From: Flavobacterium frigoris
GTDB lineage: Bacteria > Bacteroidota > Bacteroidia > Flavobacteriales > Flavobacteriaceae
Length of the DNA stretch: 64,000 nt
Assembly (NCBI RefSeq): GCF_900111075.1
Contig: NZ_FOFZ01000002.1
Coordinates: 62,001 to 126,000 of the forward strand
Reading direction: 5' to 3'
The notes beneath the pieces are model-generated. The model was not told where the DNA came from and did not search any database. It saw only the letters and a program-made list of their open reading frames with translations. Positions 8,907 through 18,079 of the stretch are shown piece after piece (within the stretch, counting starts at the first letter, position 1; every line of letters starts with the position of its first letter). Both the position numbers and the translations under genes were made by a program.

Positions 8907-11051
8907 ATGATAAGAAATGACCTCCAACATATTCAATTAGATAGTCAAAAGTCGAAAGAAGAACCGGCGTTGCAAGAACAAGATGCTTCAACTGCAGACT
9001 TTTTTACGGCTGAAGGCATTGAACTCAAACCCACCTATTCTAAAAAAGATATTGAAAACCTAAAGCATCTTGATTTTGGTGCTGGCTTTGCACCAAATTT
9101 AAGGGGGCCCTATACCACAATGTATGTGCGTCGCCCTTGGACAATTCGTCAATATGCCGGATTTTCAACTGCCGAAGAAAGCAATGCTTTCTATAGACGA
9201 AATCTAGCCGCAGGACAAAAAGGATTATCTATCGCTTTTGATTTACCTACACACCGTGGTTATGATTCAGATCACGAACGCGTTGTGGGTGATGTAGGAA
9301 AAGCAGGAGTTGCTATTGACTCTGTCGAAGATATGAAAGTATTGTTTGATCAGATTCCCTTAGATGAAATGTCAGTTTCAATGACTATGAATGGTGCAGT
9401 ATTGCCTATTATGGCTTTCTATATTGTTGCTGCCGAAGAGTCAGGGGTAAAACCAGAGCAACTTTCAGGAACCATACAAAATGACATTCTAAAGGAGTTT
9501 ATGGTGCGTAATACGTACATCTATCCTCCTACTCCTTCGATGAAAATTATTGCAGATATCTTTGAATACACGAGCAAGAAAATGCCGAAATTCAATTCCA
9601 TATCCATTTCCGGCTATCATATGCAGGAAGCAGGTGCAACCGCCGATATTGAATTAGCGTATACACTAGCCGATGGACTAGAATACATCAGAACGGGATT
9701 ATCAACCGGAATGAAAATTGATGAGTTCGCTCCGCGCCTTTCTTTTTTCTGGGCTATTGGGATGAACCATTTTATGGAAATTGCGAAAATGCGTGCCGGA
9801 AGAATGATTTGGGCTAAACTAGTAAAACAGTTTAATCCAAAAGATGATAAATCATTGGCTTTAAGAACCCACTGCCAAACTAGTGGTTGGAGTTTAACAG
9901 AACAAGACCCTTTTAATAATGTAGCCCGTACCTGTATTGAAGCATCGGCAGCAGCTTTTGGAGGAACGCAATCGTTACACACCAATGCATTGGACGAAGC
10001 CATTGCTTTACCAACAGACTTCTCTGCTCGAATTGCAAGAAACACACAGATATTTTTACAAGAAGAAACTAAAATCACTAAAACAGTGGATCCTTGGGCA
10101 GGAAGCTATTATGTAGAAAGTTTGACTAATGAGATTGCTGAAAGTGCCTGGAAACTCATCGAAGAAGTGGAAGAGCTTGGCGGAATGACGAAAGCCATCG
10201 AAGCTGGCATTCCGAAACTTAGAATTGAAGAAGCGGCGGCAAGAAAACAGGCGCGTATAGATAGCGGCCAGGATATTATTGTAGGTGTAAACCAATACCG
10301 ACTCGACAAAGAAGATCCTTTACTTATTTTAGATGTGGACAACCAAATGGTTCGAAAACAGCAATTGGAGCAATTGGACCGCATTAAAGCCAGCAGAGAT
10401 AGTGAAAAAGTACAGAAATCATTGGATAAATTAATCCTTTGCGCGAAAACCGGAGAAGGAAACTTACTGGAATTAGCTGTGGATGCAGCAAGAAATCGAA
10501 CTACATTAGGTGAAATCAGTGATGCCTTAGAAACGGTTTTTGGACGATATAAAGCACAAATTAAATCCTTTAGTGGCGTGTATAGTAAAGAAATAAAAGA
10601 CGACAAAAGCTTTGAAAAAGCCAAACAGCTAGCCAATGCCTTTGCAAAACAGGAAGGCCGTCGCCCTAGAATCATGATTGCCAAAATGGGGCAAGATGGT
10701 CATGATCGTGGTGCAAAAGTAGTTGCTACGGGATATGCTGATGTTGGTTTTGACGTGGATATTGGCCCTCTATTTCAAACTCCAGCCGAAGCAGCGAAAC
10801 AAGCTATAGAAAATGACGTTCATATTCTGGGTGTTTCCTCATTAGCAGCAGGACATAAAACCCTAGTCCCCCAAGTAATTGAAGAATTAAAAAAATACGG
10901 ACGAGAAGACATCATGGTGGTTGTAGGAGGAGTAATTCCCTCACAGGATTATCAATTCTTATTTGATGCTGGCGCCGTTGCTGTTTTTGGACCTGGAACA
11001 AAAATAAGCGATGCTGCAATAAAAATATTAGAAATACTTATCGGAGAATAA
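8907..11051 (+). CDS. mutB: Methylmalonyl-CoA mutase large (catalytic) subunit
   Basis: This is the catalytic subunit of adenosylcobalamin-dependent methylmalonyl-CoA mutase. The barrel domain contains [32 protein letters not shown] residues (substrate channel), [19 protein letters not shown] sequence and [14 protein letters not shown]. The C-terminal cobalamin domain holds the DGHDRGAK motif with the axial His599, followed by GVSSLAAGH and [11 protein letters not shown]. An upstream in-frame GTG at 8898 exists, but the ATG at 8907 is the better start. The gene lies 46 bases after mutA and ends in a very strong terminator. In this phylum the pathway serves propionate/succinate interconversion. 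Confidence 0.97.
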   Translation: MIRNDLQHIQLDSQKSKEEPALQEQDASTADFFTAEGIELKPTYSKKDIENLKHLDFGAGFAPNLRGPYTTMYVRRPWTIRQYAGFSTAEESNAFYRRNLAAGQKGLSIAFDLPTHRGYDSDHERVVGDVGKAGVAIDSVEDMKVLFDQIPLDEMSVSMTMNGAVLPIMAFYIVAAEESGVKPEQLSGTIQNDILKEFMVRNTYIYPPTPSMKIIADIFEYTSKKMPKFNSISISGYHMQEAGATADIELAYTLADGLEYIRTGLSTGMKIDEFAPRLSFFWAIGMNHFMEIAKMRAGRMIWAKLVKQFNPKDDKSLALRTHCQTSGWSLTEQDPFNNVARTCIEASAAAFGGTQSLHTNALDEAIALPTDFSARIARNTQIFLQEETKITKTVDPWAGSYYVESLTNEIAESAWKLIEEVEELGGMTKAIEAGIPKLRIEEAAARKQARIDSGQDIIVGVNQYRLDKEDPLLILDVDNQMVRKQQLEQLDRIKASRDSEKVQKSLDKLILCAKTGEGNLLELAVDAARNRTTLGEISDALETVFGRYKAQIKSFSGVYSKEIKDDKSFEKAKQLANAFAKQEGRRPRIMIAKMGQDGHDRGAKVVATGYADVGFDVDIGPLFQTPAEAAKQAIENDVHILGVSSLAAGHKTLVPQVIEELKKYGREDIMVVVGGVIPSQDYQFLFDAGAVAVFGPGTKISDAAIKILEILIGE

Positions 11052-11073
11052 CCCCCAATTTGCACGATATAAT

Positions 11074-11114
11074 AAATAGAAAAACACCAACCAAAAGTTG
11101 GTGTTTTTCTATTT
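11074..11114 (+). terminator. Strong Rho-independent terminator of the mutAB operon
   Basis: An 18-bp perfect stem with arms beginning AAATAGAAAAACACCAAC and ending GTTGGTGTTTTTCTATTT encloses a five-base loop. It follows the mutB stop by about 20 bases. Confidence 0.92.
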
Positions 11115-11333
11115 ATGTTCGAAAATGAATCAAAAAAAAGCTCCTCATAATTAAAACCAATCGTAACAAATAAAACAAACCGCAAATGCTAAAGTCAAAT
11201 CGTTTGGCTACAAAATCATTGGTATACAAGAACTAAAAACAATTGACTAATGATGCTTATTAAAACGCACATTTGTATATTAAATTTTGAACACAACCCA
11301 AAAACGGCATATAATACTACCACCATATTGTTA

Positions 11334-11391
11334 ATTAACAAAACTTAAATACCACATTAACTGCTACTTAAACCATAAAATATTAAATTTA
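11334..11391 (+). promoter_or_regulatory. Paired TTAAC operator plus -7 box, leader of paralog 1
   Basis: ATTAACA at 11334 and ATTAAC at 11356 are direct repeats 22 bases apart, and the -7-like box TAAATTTA begins at 11384, 50 bases after the first. No TTTG -33 element is visible between repeat 2 and the -7 box. The start codon is at 11545, leaving about 150 bases of leader. The same geometry occurs before paralogs 2 and 3. The rest of the gap from 11115 to 11544 is A/T-rich with no gene. Confidence 0.6.
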
Positions 11392-11544
11392 CATCTAATT
11401 GCAATTTTATTTCAAAAGCTCCAAAACGCAAATAATTATTTAAAAAAATAATTTAGTCTAAATTGAAAAACTAAAAAAAGTAAGTGATTTACAGATCTAA
11501 AATTTACTCTAAATCATGTCATTAATCATTTAAATCTAAATATT

Positions 11545-12069
11545 ATGAAAGCGTTTATGCATGTATTAATACTATCTTTAGGGTTAACCACTCTATCTTA
11601 CTCACAAGAAACAAATGCTGGTAGTATGAGTATGGAAAATTTACCAGCTGTAGTAATTAAAAGTGCTGGAGATGACTTTTCGGTATACCTGCCTGACAGA
11701 AATGCTGATCCTAAGGTCAGAGCGCTGCAAGACAACTTCATCGCCTATGATTTAGGTAAAAACTATGAAGGTTATGAAACCTATCTCGTATATATGGAAG
11801 TAACAGGAGGTACATTAACAGCCACTTATAATGAAAACGGGAAATTAATTCGTGTTGTAGAAAATTACAAGGATGTAGTATTACCAAGTAAATTAATCTA
11901 CGAAATCTATAAAAAATTCCCAGGATGGGAGATCGTAAATGATAAATATCTATATTCTCAAGAAGAAGGAGATATTCTAAAAAAACAGTATAATATAAAA
12001 ATTAAAAAAGGAAAAGAAAGTCGTAAATTGAAGGTTCATCCTGATGGTGAACTTATAACTGAAAACTAA
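11545..12069 (+). CDS. Secreted protein, tandem paralog 1 (possible PepSY-like fold)
   Basis: The 174-residue product has a signal peptide (about 1-20, ending LSYSQ) and no lipobox, so it is predicted to be periplasmic or secreted. The body contains LPAVVIKSAGDDFSVYLPD, NENGKLIRVVENYKDV, YEIYKKFPGWEIVNDKYLYS and a basic C-terminal strand pair KKQYNIKIKKGKESRKL. The VYKxYPGW-(I)VxDKY pattern recalls PepSY-like/DUF2874 envelope proteins, but this is inference. I recall similar flavobacterial proteins being labelled nicotinate-nucleotide adenylyltransferase; there is no (T/H)xGH nucleotidyltransferase motif, so that label would be wrong. Function unknown. Confidence 0.85.
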   Translation: MKAFMHVLILSLGLTTLSYSQETNAGSMSMENLPAVVIKSAGDDFSVYLPDRNADPKVRALQDNFIAYDLGKNYEGYETYLVYMEVTGGTLTATYNENGKLIRVVENYKDVVLPSKLIYEIYKKFPGWEIVNDKYLYSQEEGDILKKQYNIKIKKGKESRKLKVHPDGELITEN

Positions 12070-12084
12070 AATAGAAACCATTTT

Positions 12085-12121
12085 AACTGCCCCGTAAACA
12101 TGGGGCAGGTTCTTTTTCTTT
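12085..12121 (+). terminator. Terminator after paralog 1
   Basis: CTGCCCC pairs with GGGGCAG around an eight-base loop, followed by a T-rich tract. It shows that paralog 1 is not simply cotranscribed with paralog 2. Confidence 0.85.
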
Positions 12122-12254
12122 AGCGAAATCAGACTGTCCCAAATTCACAAGAAATCTAAATGATAAATCATCTGGTTCAGGTTATAGAAGCTCCATTATT
12201 TTAGCGTAAGAAGTTGATTTATCCTAATAAAAAAAAATTTAAATAATCGTTTTT

Positions 12255-12312
12255 ATTAACAGGTAACGAGGAAACCCTTAACGTAAAATTCGCAATAAAA
12301 AAACTAAATTTA
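12255..12312 (+). promoter_or_regulatory. Paired TTAAC operator plus -7 box, leader of paralog 2
   Basis: ATTAACA at 12255, CTTAAC at 12277 (offset 22) and TAAATTTA at 12305 (offset 50) repeat the geometry seen before paralog 1. The reverse strand of the second site, TACGTTAAG, fits the LytTR half-site consensus [TA][AC][CA]GTTN[AG][TG] at every position. The start codon is at 12465. A conserved TAATAAAAAAAA stretch shared with the paralog 3 leader lies just upstream; the rest of 12122-12464 holds no gene. Confidence 0.62.
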
Positions 12313-12464
12313 CAATAAATAAACACGTATTAACTACAAATAAACACAATACATCAACTAATACTATTAAAAATTAAAGATGTAATAATTATAATGAAAA
12401 GTAAGAAGTCCCTAAATTTAAATTATTTTAACCGACGGTAAATATTAATTTAAAACTAATTATC

Positions 12465-13001
12465 ATGAAAACATTTATTGTTACTTTATTATTTTTGAGT
12501 TTAACTATTTCATCTTATTCTCAAGAAAAAGTACAGACCGCTACGAAAGAAGGAATGATGAAAATAGAAGAATTACCCGCTGTAGTTATTAAAAGTGCAG
12601 GAGAAGACTTTTCAATTTATCTACCAGATAGAAATGCAGATCCCAAAGTTCGAAAATTACAAGATAATTTCATCGCCTACGATTTAGGTAAAAATTTTGA
12701 AGGTTACGATACCTATTTAGTAACTATGGAAATAAAAGGAGGATCTTTGGCCGCTACCTATGATGAAAAAGGGAAATTAATTCGAGTTGTCGAAAATTAC
12801 AAGGATGTAAAGTTACCCGCTCCTGTAATTTACTCCGTCTATAAAGCATATCCCGGATGGGAAATTGTCAATGACAAGTATTTATATTCCCAAGAAGAGG
12901 GAGACATCTTAAAAAAACAGTATAACTTAAAAATTAAAAATGGAAATGACAGCCGTAAATTAACAGTTCATGCTGATGGTGCGATTCTTGCTGAAAGATA
13001 A
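12465..13001 (+). CDS. Secreted protein, tandem paralog 2
   Basis: This 178-residue paralog of the preceding gene has a signal peptide ending ISSYSQ and is nearly superimposable with paralog 1: EELPAVVIKSAGEDFSIYLPD, RNADPKVRKLQDNFIAYDLGKN, KGKLIRVVENYKDV and GWEIVNDKYLYSQEEGDILKK are shared almost word for word. It differs mostly in a longer charged spacer after the signal peptide and at the C-terminus. No catalytic motif is visible. It has its own leader, operator pair and terminator, so it is a single-gene unit that probably arose by duplication of gene plus promoter. Confidence 0.85.
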   Translation: MKTFIVTLLFLSLTISSYSQEKVQTATKEGMMKIEELPAVVIKSAGEDFSIYLPDRNADPKVRKLQDNFIAYDLGKNFEGYDTYLVTMEIKGGSLAATYDEKGKLIRVVENYKDVKLPAPVIYSVYKAYPGWEIVNDKYLYSQEEGDILKKQYNLKIKNGNDSRKLTVHADGAILAER

Positions 13002-13027
13002 GCACCATAAAATTGACTTCCTTCTAG

Positions 13028-13054
13028 CTGCCCAAAATTTGGGCAGTTTTTTTT
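13028..13054 (+). terminator. Terminator after paralog 2
   Basis: CTGCCCA pairs with TGGGCAG across a short A/T loop, followed by eight T. It lies 27 bases after the stop. Confidence 0.88.
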
Positions 13055-13201
13055 GTTAAACCAAAGTGCTTTAAAATTATAATCAGAATGATTTTAACCT
13101 ATTTTTTTTTACACATTTTAAAAAGACCCTTCATAAAATATCCTTTTTATACATTGAATCGCGATAAGTCCTAATAAAAAAAACTTTTAAAAACCATTTT
13201 T

Positions 13202-13259
13202 ATTAACAATATTCATAGAAAAAATTAACATAAAAAGGTCAGAAAAACAACTAACTTTA
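13202..13259 (+). promoter_or_regulatory. Paired TTAAC operator plus -7 box, leader of paralog 3
   Basis: ATTAACA at 13202, ATTAACA at 13224 (offset 22) and TAACTTTA at 13252 (offset 50) reproduce the geometry of the two upstream leaders. The start codon is at 13397. Upstream, TCCTAATAAAAAAAA and TTTTTATTAACA are shared with the paralog 2 leader. The remainder of 13055-13396 contains no gene. Confidence 0.62.
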
Positions 13260-13396
13260 TATTAAGATGATTTAATTAGACACACTTGAATCAAACTTAT
13301 TTAATTTTAGACATTTAAAGAAGAAATGAACTAAATAAAAATTAAATCACGCATGAAGAATCTATAATACCAAATATTAATTTAAAACTAAACGTT

Positions 13397-13936
13397 ATGA
13401 AATCATTTATTATTACTTTGTTGTTTTTAAGCATGACTGTTTCGTCTTATTCCCAAGATAAAACAGTGAAACAAGATAGAGAAGAAGGCCTGATGAAAGT
13501 GGAAGAACTACCTCCCGTTGTAATTAAAAGAGTGGGGTCTGATTTTTCAGTTTATATCCCAGACAATAATCCTGACACAGATGTCAGAAGGTTAGAAGAA
13601 AAGTTCATTGCCTATGATATTGGTACGGACTACGAAGGTGCCGAAACTTATCTTTTAATCATGCAAACTAAAGACGGCTCTTTGTCAGCTACTTATAATG
13701 AAAAAGGGAAGTTAATTCGCGTAGTGGAGAATTACAAAGATGTACGATTGCCTAATGAACTACTGTACTCCATTTATAGAACCTATCCGGATTGGACAAT
13801 TGTTAACGATAAATATTTATATACCCAAGAAGATGGTGATGTCCTGAAAAAACAGTACAATCTTAAAATTAAAAAAGGAAAAGAAACGATGAAACTGACT
13901 GTTCGCCCAAATGGGGACATTTTAAAAGTCCGATAA
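13397..13936 (+). CDS. Secreted protein, tandem paralog 3
   Basis: The third paralog has 179 residues and a signal peptide ending VSSYSQ. It is the most diverged of the three: it reads VVIKRVGSDFSVYIPDNNPD instead of the KSAG...RNADP block, but it keeps KGKLIRVVENYKDVRLP, IVNDKYLYTQEDGDVLKKQYNLKIKKGKE and a basic C-terminal end. It is predicted to be exported like its neighbours; function unknown. It ends in a perfect palindromic terminator shared with the convergent lysozyme-like gene. Confidence 0.85.
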   Translation: MKSFIITLLFLSMTVSSYSQDKTVKQDREEGLMKVEELPPVVIKRVGSDFSVYIPDNNPDTDVRRLEEKFIAYDIGTDYEGAETYLLIMQTKDGSLSATYNEKGKLIRVVENYKDVRLPNELLYSIYRTYPDWTIVNDKYLYTQEDGDVLKKQYNLKIKKGKETMKLTVRPNGDILKVR

Positions 13937-13972
13937 AAAAAGAGGCAGTCTCAATTGAGACTGCCTCTTTTT
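13935..13972. terminator. Bidirectional terminator between convergent genes
   Basis: A perfect palindrome of AAAAAAGAGGCAGTCTCAA with its complement (19-bp arms, no unpaired loop) ends in T-runs on both strands. It serves paralog 3 (+) and the lysozyme-like gene ending at 13989 (-). Confidence 0.92.
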
Positions 13973-13988
13973 TATACACTATTGTAAA

Positions 13989-14630
13989 TTAGTTTAGACT
14001 TGCAATTGCATTTACATTTGCCACTATTAATGAAGTATCATATCCTCCAAATGCTTCCATATAACTTCGGATTGAAGTCCCATAAGCATCTTTGATGAAT
14101 TTTTTTCCATTGTATTTAAAATATTTCTTTACAGAACCTGCACCACCAAGATGTGCTGCTGCCAAAATTCCGGATTCCGTGACCAAAATCCCATTTACCA
14201 CCTTACCATCGTATTTCTCGATGATATCCTGTAATATCCATTTGTTTTTTGATAAAAGAGCTACAAAGGCTCTCTCTTGCATCTTAGGACTACGAAGGAA
14301 TAAAGAAGTATCGTATATTCCGACAGATTTTAGGGTTTCGTTACCAAACTGGTATTTCCCTAAATAACCGAGAGAATTGATTTTTTTGTATTTGTTTTCA
14401 GATTCTCTATATCCGATTGCTTCTTTGAAACCAATAAATAAATTTCCAGTAAAAGGGATATTCATATTGGTGTAATCGTCCTGCTGTAACGATGGAAATA
14501 AGTACCTAATTCCATCTGTGTTTTTTATTAGAAACCATTGATTTGCTTCAATCTCGAGAGGTTTAAAACCCGAGCTTAAAAAAGCTATAATAACAGTTAA
14601 ACTTGTATAAAAATACCATTTCTTTACCAT
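13989..14630 (-). CDS. Exported lysozyme-like (transglycosylase-like) protein
   Basis: The 213-residue product begins with a signal peptide or membrane anchor (about 1-22). The middle contains GYRESENKYKKINSLGYLGKYQFG, a pattern like the ESGGNY...GxYQFG motif of lysozyme-fold lytic transglycosylases, with Glu in RESE as the likely catalytic acid. ILAAAHLGGAGSVKKYF and DAYGTSIRSYMEAFGGYD follow, as in many SLT-like proteins. A role in peptidoglycan cleavage is inferred, not proven. It is the last gene of the minus-strand run that includes mltG, 97 bases after the DUF2279 gene, which supports a cell-wall role. Confidence 0.68.
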   Translation of the reverse strand: MVKKWYFYTSLTVIIAFLSSGFKPLEIEANQWFLIKNTDGIRYLFPSLQQDDYTNMNIPFTGNLFIGFKEAIGYRESENKYKKINSLGYLGKYQFGNETLKSVGIYDTSLFLRSPKMQERAFVALLSKNKWILQDIIEKYDGKVVNGILVTESGILAAAHLGGAGSVKKYFKYNGKKFIKDAYGTSIRSYMEAFGGYDTSLIVANVNAIASLN

Positions 14631-14727
14631 AAATTGTTTTTCTTCAAAACGCTGTCCCGTTAAGAAATTTCTGCCTGCAAAGATACAATAAAATTCATAA
14701 AGCTGAAAATCAACCTGTTAAACTTGT

Positions 14728-15648
14728 CTAAAAATACGATAAGTGACCCGTAAACCCCTCGCCATGTGAGTATTCAACCGTTGGTGCCGGGATTTTTAAA
14801 GTGTTCAAAACGGAGAAAATTGTCTTCAAAAAATGGGATTTTGTTTCAATTTTCGTCAGGTCAACGTCCAAACTCAAATAAAACCGTCTCATTCTTTCCG
14901 TTTTTGGCATCGGGAAAAGCCCGCTATTTTCACCATTTCCAGTAATCATTCCGTCCGCTCCATAACCAATAGCAAAATTGAGCCATTTGGGTATCTTTGA
15001 GCCTTTGGAAAAGGAGTATAAGTTGGCCGAAAGCCAATACGTTTGTCCATTGTAATCTTTCAGAATTTGCTCAGCAAGGGAGCTTCCTAAAACATTGGGT
15101 CTGTACTGGGCATATTGAGTAGTATGAAAAGAAAATTTCGGTGTGATGCGTTGCTCATTCCATAATAATTCCTGTGAAACGTATAAAGCAGTCCCTGAAG
15201 CATTCGCGATTATATCTCCTGGCGAAGCACCCCATTCTGAAGAAAACCCGTCTAAGACCTCCACAGCAGTCAAAAAAGCAAAACCTAGACCCGCCCCGTA
15301 GATCAATTGCTCTTTTTGGGTTGTTCCGCTCCATTCCTGCATTTCTGCCCCCAATCTGCCTATATGATAAGAGGAATACAAATGACCCACCTTATCCATC
15401 TGCAGCCACTCTTCATTATCATTGATAAAATGAAAGTTAGATCTTTCATAATCGGCATACCAAAATTGGTTTAAACCTACCAAGGCTCCCGAGACCAATG
15501 CGGCTTCCGTAAAAATTACCGAATTTCTCCTGCTTGAATTTAATGAGTCTGAAGGCTTCAAGAAACCATTCAGTCTGTTTTGTCCAAAACTAATATGAAA
15601 CCACAGCAGTAAAAAAAGTAAAAAAAAACAATTGCTTTTACCCTTCAA
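14728..15648 (-). CDS. DUF2279-family exported protein
   Basis: This 306-residue protein has a signal peptide ending ISFGQ and the features of DUF2279 (YfiM-like) proteins: FTEAALVSGALVGLNQFWYADY, MDKVGHLYSSYHIGRL and FSSEWGASPGDIIANASGTALY. The family is thought to be an envelope or outer-membrane protein, but no activity is established. Its start lies 2 bases after the mltG stop, so the two are almost certainly cotranscribed. Confidence 0.78.
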   Translation of the reverse strand: MKGKSNCFFLLFLLLWFHISFGQNRLNGFLKPSDSLNSSRRNSVIFTEAALVSGALVGLNQFWYADYERSNFHFINDNEEWLQMDKVGHLYSSYHIGRLGAEMQEWSGTTQKEQLIYGAGLGFAFLTAVEVLDGFSSEWGASPGDIIANASGTALYVSQELLWNEQRITPKFSFHTTQYAQYRPNVLGSSLAEQILKDYNGQTYWLSANLYSFSKGSKIPKWLNFAIGYGADGMITGNGENSGLFPMPKTERMRRFYLSLDVDLTKIETKSHFLKTIFSVLNTLKIPAPTVEYSHGEGFTGHLSYF

Positions 15649-15650
15649 AA

Positions 15651-16691
15651 TTATCTTTTTACCCCTTGGGCGTTAATCCAATCTGAATATTTCTTAGCAT
15701 TTATATTATGCTCCGGTAAAGTAGCTGCAAATTCATGATAACCAAAACGCTCGACACTGGCACAAAAATAGATGTAATCGTTCTTTTCAGGATTGATTAC
15801 AGCTTCTAAAGCGGTGATGTCTGGCATGGCAATCGGACCTGGAGGAAGTCCGATATTCATATAAGTATTGTAAGGCGACGCCATTATTAAGTCATTATAA
15901 AAAACTCGTTTAATCACTTGGTCGAAGTCATTTGATTTTAATTTCAAAGCATAAATCACCGTAGGATCAGCCTGAAGTGGCATTTCCAGTCTCAATCGAT
16001 TTAGATACACTCCCGCAATTCTAGGTCTTTCATCTTTTTTTACGGATTCTTTATGTACGATCGAAGCTAAAATTGTTGCTTCAACAGGAGTTAAACCTTG
16101 CTGAGCTGCTTTTGCAACACGTTCTTTATTCCAGAAATTAAGGTATTCCTTGATCATTTTATCACGAAATTTTTCGGCTGTTGTGTTCCAATAGAATTCA
16201 TAGGTATTAGGGATAAACATAACCAAAACATTTTCGGGAGTAAAACCATTTTCCTTTAGAAAAATAGAATCTTTAAAAGAGGTCAGTAATGACAAACTAT
16301 CGGCTTCAATTTGAGAGCCAACCCGTCCAGCAAAATTTTCCAAGCGTTCTTGATTGTTGAATGCTAATTTTACAGGAACATTCATTCGCATCGCTTTTAC
16401 AAGAGCATAGCTATTCATTCCTTTGGTGAATAAAAAACGACCCGATTTTACATTTTGAGCATAGCTCATTTTGTCAGCTACCATTTCGAAGCGATCCATA
16501 TTAGCCACATAAGGTGCTATTATTTTCTTAACCCCTTCATAATTAGAATCTGTGGGGACATGTATGAATACTTCTTTTTCAGTAAATTTTGTGTTGTCGG
16601 CAAAAATCTGTCTTACCAGGATAAATCCATAAATAATTAATCCTGAGACTACAATTATGGATACAATTGATATAATTTTTTTTAAGTTCAA
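15651..16691 (-). CDS. mltG: Endolytic transglycosylase MltG
   Basis: MltG cleaves nascent peptidoglycan strands at the inner membrane and so ends glycan polymerisation. The 346-residue protein has one N-terminal membrane helix (about 6-27) and the YceG domain with LTPVEATILASIVHKES (catalytic Glu215), then RIAGVYLNRLRLEMPLQADPTVIYAL and a C-terminal NIGLPPGPIAMP motif. Length matches the family. It lies 10 bases downstream of a GNAT gene and directly upstream of the DUF2279 gene in a tight minus-strand operon that begins with dapF. Confidence 0.94.
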   Translation of the reverse strand: MNLKKIISIVSIIVVSGLIIYGFILVRQIFADNTKFTEKEVFIHVPTDSNYEGVKKIIAPYVANMDRFEMVADKMSYAQNVKSGRFLFTKGMNSYALVKAMRMNVPVKLAFNNQERLENFAGRVGSQIEADSLSLLTSFKDSIFLKENGFTPENVLVMFIPNTYEFYWNTTAEKFRDKMIKEYLNFWNKERVAKAAQQGLTPVEATILASIVHKESVKKDERPRIAGVYLNRLRLEMPLQADPTVIYALKLKSNDFDQVIKRVFYNDLIMASPYNTYMNIGLPPGPIAMPDITALEAVINPEKNDYIYFCASVERFGYHEFAATLPEHNINAKKYSDWINAQGVKR

Positions 16692-16701
16692 AGCTAAAAT
16701 T

Positions 16702-17235
16702 TTAAAATTGTTGATTAATTAATTGGAAAAACGCCTCGTCTTTATAACTGCCGCTTACTAGATTCCAATCTTTTTTTACACCGATACATTCGAAGCCAAA
16801 TTTAGTAAAAAGAGCTTTACTTGCTTCATTTTCGGTACCAATATTTGCATACAATTGATGCAAATTAAGGTTATGGAACGCATATTGTATTAGTAGTCCT
16901 AATGCTTCCGAACCAATATTTTGCTTTCGGTTCTCAAGTCCCTGAATTACAATCCCTACTCCTGCCCTGTTATTTTTTGGATCAAAATCAAATAAATCAA
17001 TTAATCCCACCGCAGGAAAGTCCTCGTCTTGACAAATCGCCAGTCGCAATTGCTTGGCTTCATAAATATCCTGATGCGCATTCTCGAGGTATTGTTTGAC
17101 TAAAAACCTACTGTATGGAGTATTTGTATTGCTTACTTCCCACACAGTCTGTTCGTTTTCTATGGCATAAATGAACTCCAAATCATTTGGTTCAAGCGCT
17201 CGGATGTATATGTGTTCTCCTTTTAGAGTTATCAT
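16702..17235 (-). CDS. GNAT-family N-acetyltransferase (RimJ/RimL type)
   Basis: The 177-residue protein is a GNAT acetyltransferase related to the RimJ/RimL and SpeG group: IYIRALEPNDLEFIYAIEN at the N-terminus, the acetyl-CoA loop region GLENRKQNIGSEALGLLIQYAF, and NLHQLYANIGTENEASKALFTKFGFECIGV at the C-terminal signature. The acceptor substrate is unknown. It lies between dapF (41-base gap) and mltG (10-base gap) and is probably part of that operon. Confidence 0.85.
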   Translation of the reverse strand: MITLKGEHIYIRALEPNDLEFIYAIENEQTVWEVSNTNTPYSRFLVKQYLENAHQDIYEAKQLRLAICQDEDFPAVGLIDLFDFDPKNNRAGVGIVIQGLENRKQNIGSEALGLLIQYAFHNLNLHQLYANIGTENEASKALFTKFGFECIGVKKDWNLVSGSYKDEAFFQLINQQF

Positions 17236-17276
17236 TATTGAAGTTGAAAGTTAGAGATTAAAAATTAAAGGTTAGT

Positions 17277-18059
17277 TTAAACCTCGATTGTTCCTTCAAA
17301 GACAAACTCAGCGGGGCCTTTGAGGAATACATTAGTATAATTATTGTCTTTTTTATCGAAAGAAACGACGAGCTTTCCGCCCTCCACATTCAAATTTATG
17401 GAAGTCGCATCTGTTGTTCCCGTTGCATTCATTGCTATCGCAGTAGCAGTAGCACCGGTTCCGCAAGCCAATGTCTCATCTTCCACGCCTCTTTCATAGG
17501 TGCGTAACGAAAAAGTAGTCGCGTCTATTTTCTTTACAAAATTGATATTACTTCCTTGTTTTCCGTACAATTCACTGTATCGAATGGCGGCGCCTTGTTC
17601 TTTTACATTATAATTTTCTAAATCTTCGACTACCTGAACGTGATGTGGGGAACCTGTATCCAGAAAGGTATAATCTGATTCTTTTTTAATATTCAAAACA
17701 TCAATCATTTGCAGCGATACGATGCCGTCTTCGTCAACTGTTGCATGGTGCATGCCATCTACAGCATTAAACGTAGTACTGTTTTCAACCACGTTTATTT
17801 TTTTGGCGAAAGCCACCAAACATCTTCCTCCATTACCGCACATGGTACTTTGGCTTCCGTCTGAATTGTAATACACCATTTTAAAATCAGATTTGGGATC
17901 GTTTTCTAATAAAATAAGACCATCTCCTCCTATCCCAAAACGTCTGTCACATAAATGAGCTACGAGCTTGGTGTTTTCTTTTGGAAAAGTTCCCAGACGA
18001 TTGTCAATCATCACAAAATCATTTCCGGTTCCTTGGTATTTATAAAATTCTATTTGCAT
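17277..18059 (-). CDS. dapF: Diaminopimelate epimerase
   Basis: DapF converts LL- to meso-diaminopimelate, the precursor of lysine and of peptidoglycan crosslinks. Both catalytic cysteines are present, Cys74 in MCGNGGRC and Cys199 in ACGTGATAT, within a 260-residue protein of normal length. The frame is open to 18113, but the start at 18059 is preferred: the protein then begins MQIEFYKYQGTGNDF as in the family, and a promoter box (TACTTTTG on the minus strand) lies at 18080-18087. It heads the dapF-GNAT-mltG run and is divergent from the Deg protease. Confidence 0.95.
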   Translation of the reverse strand: MQIEFYKYQGTGNDFVMIDNRLGTFPKENTKLVAHLCDRRFGIGGDGLILLENDPKSDFKMVYYNSDGSQSTMCGNGGRCLVAFAKKINVVENSTTFNAVDGMHHATVDEDGIVSLQMIDVLNIKKESDYTFLDTGSPHHVQVVEDLENYNVKEQGAAIRYSELYGKQGSNINFVKKIDATTFSLRTYERGVEDETLACGTGATATAIAMNATGTTDATSINLNVEGGKLVVSFDKKDNNYTNVFLKGPAEFVFEGTIEV

Positions 18060-18079
18060 TATGTCTAAGTTGTATTTCA

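Noticed and set aside
10109..10684. Long antisense frame (191 codons) inside mutB
   Set aside because: It is fully inside a well-supported gene and shows the composition expected of an antisense shadow; the same holds for 9617-10078 and similar frames inside the aconitase, rpo and tuf genes.
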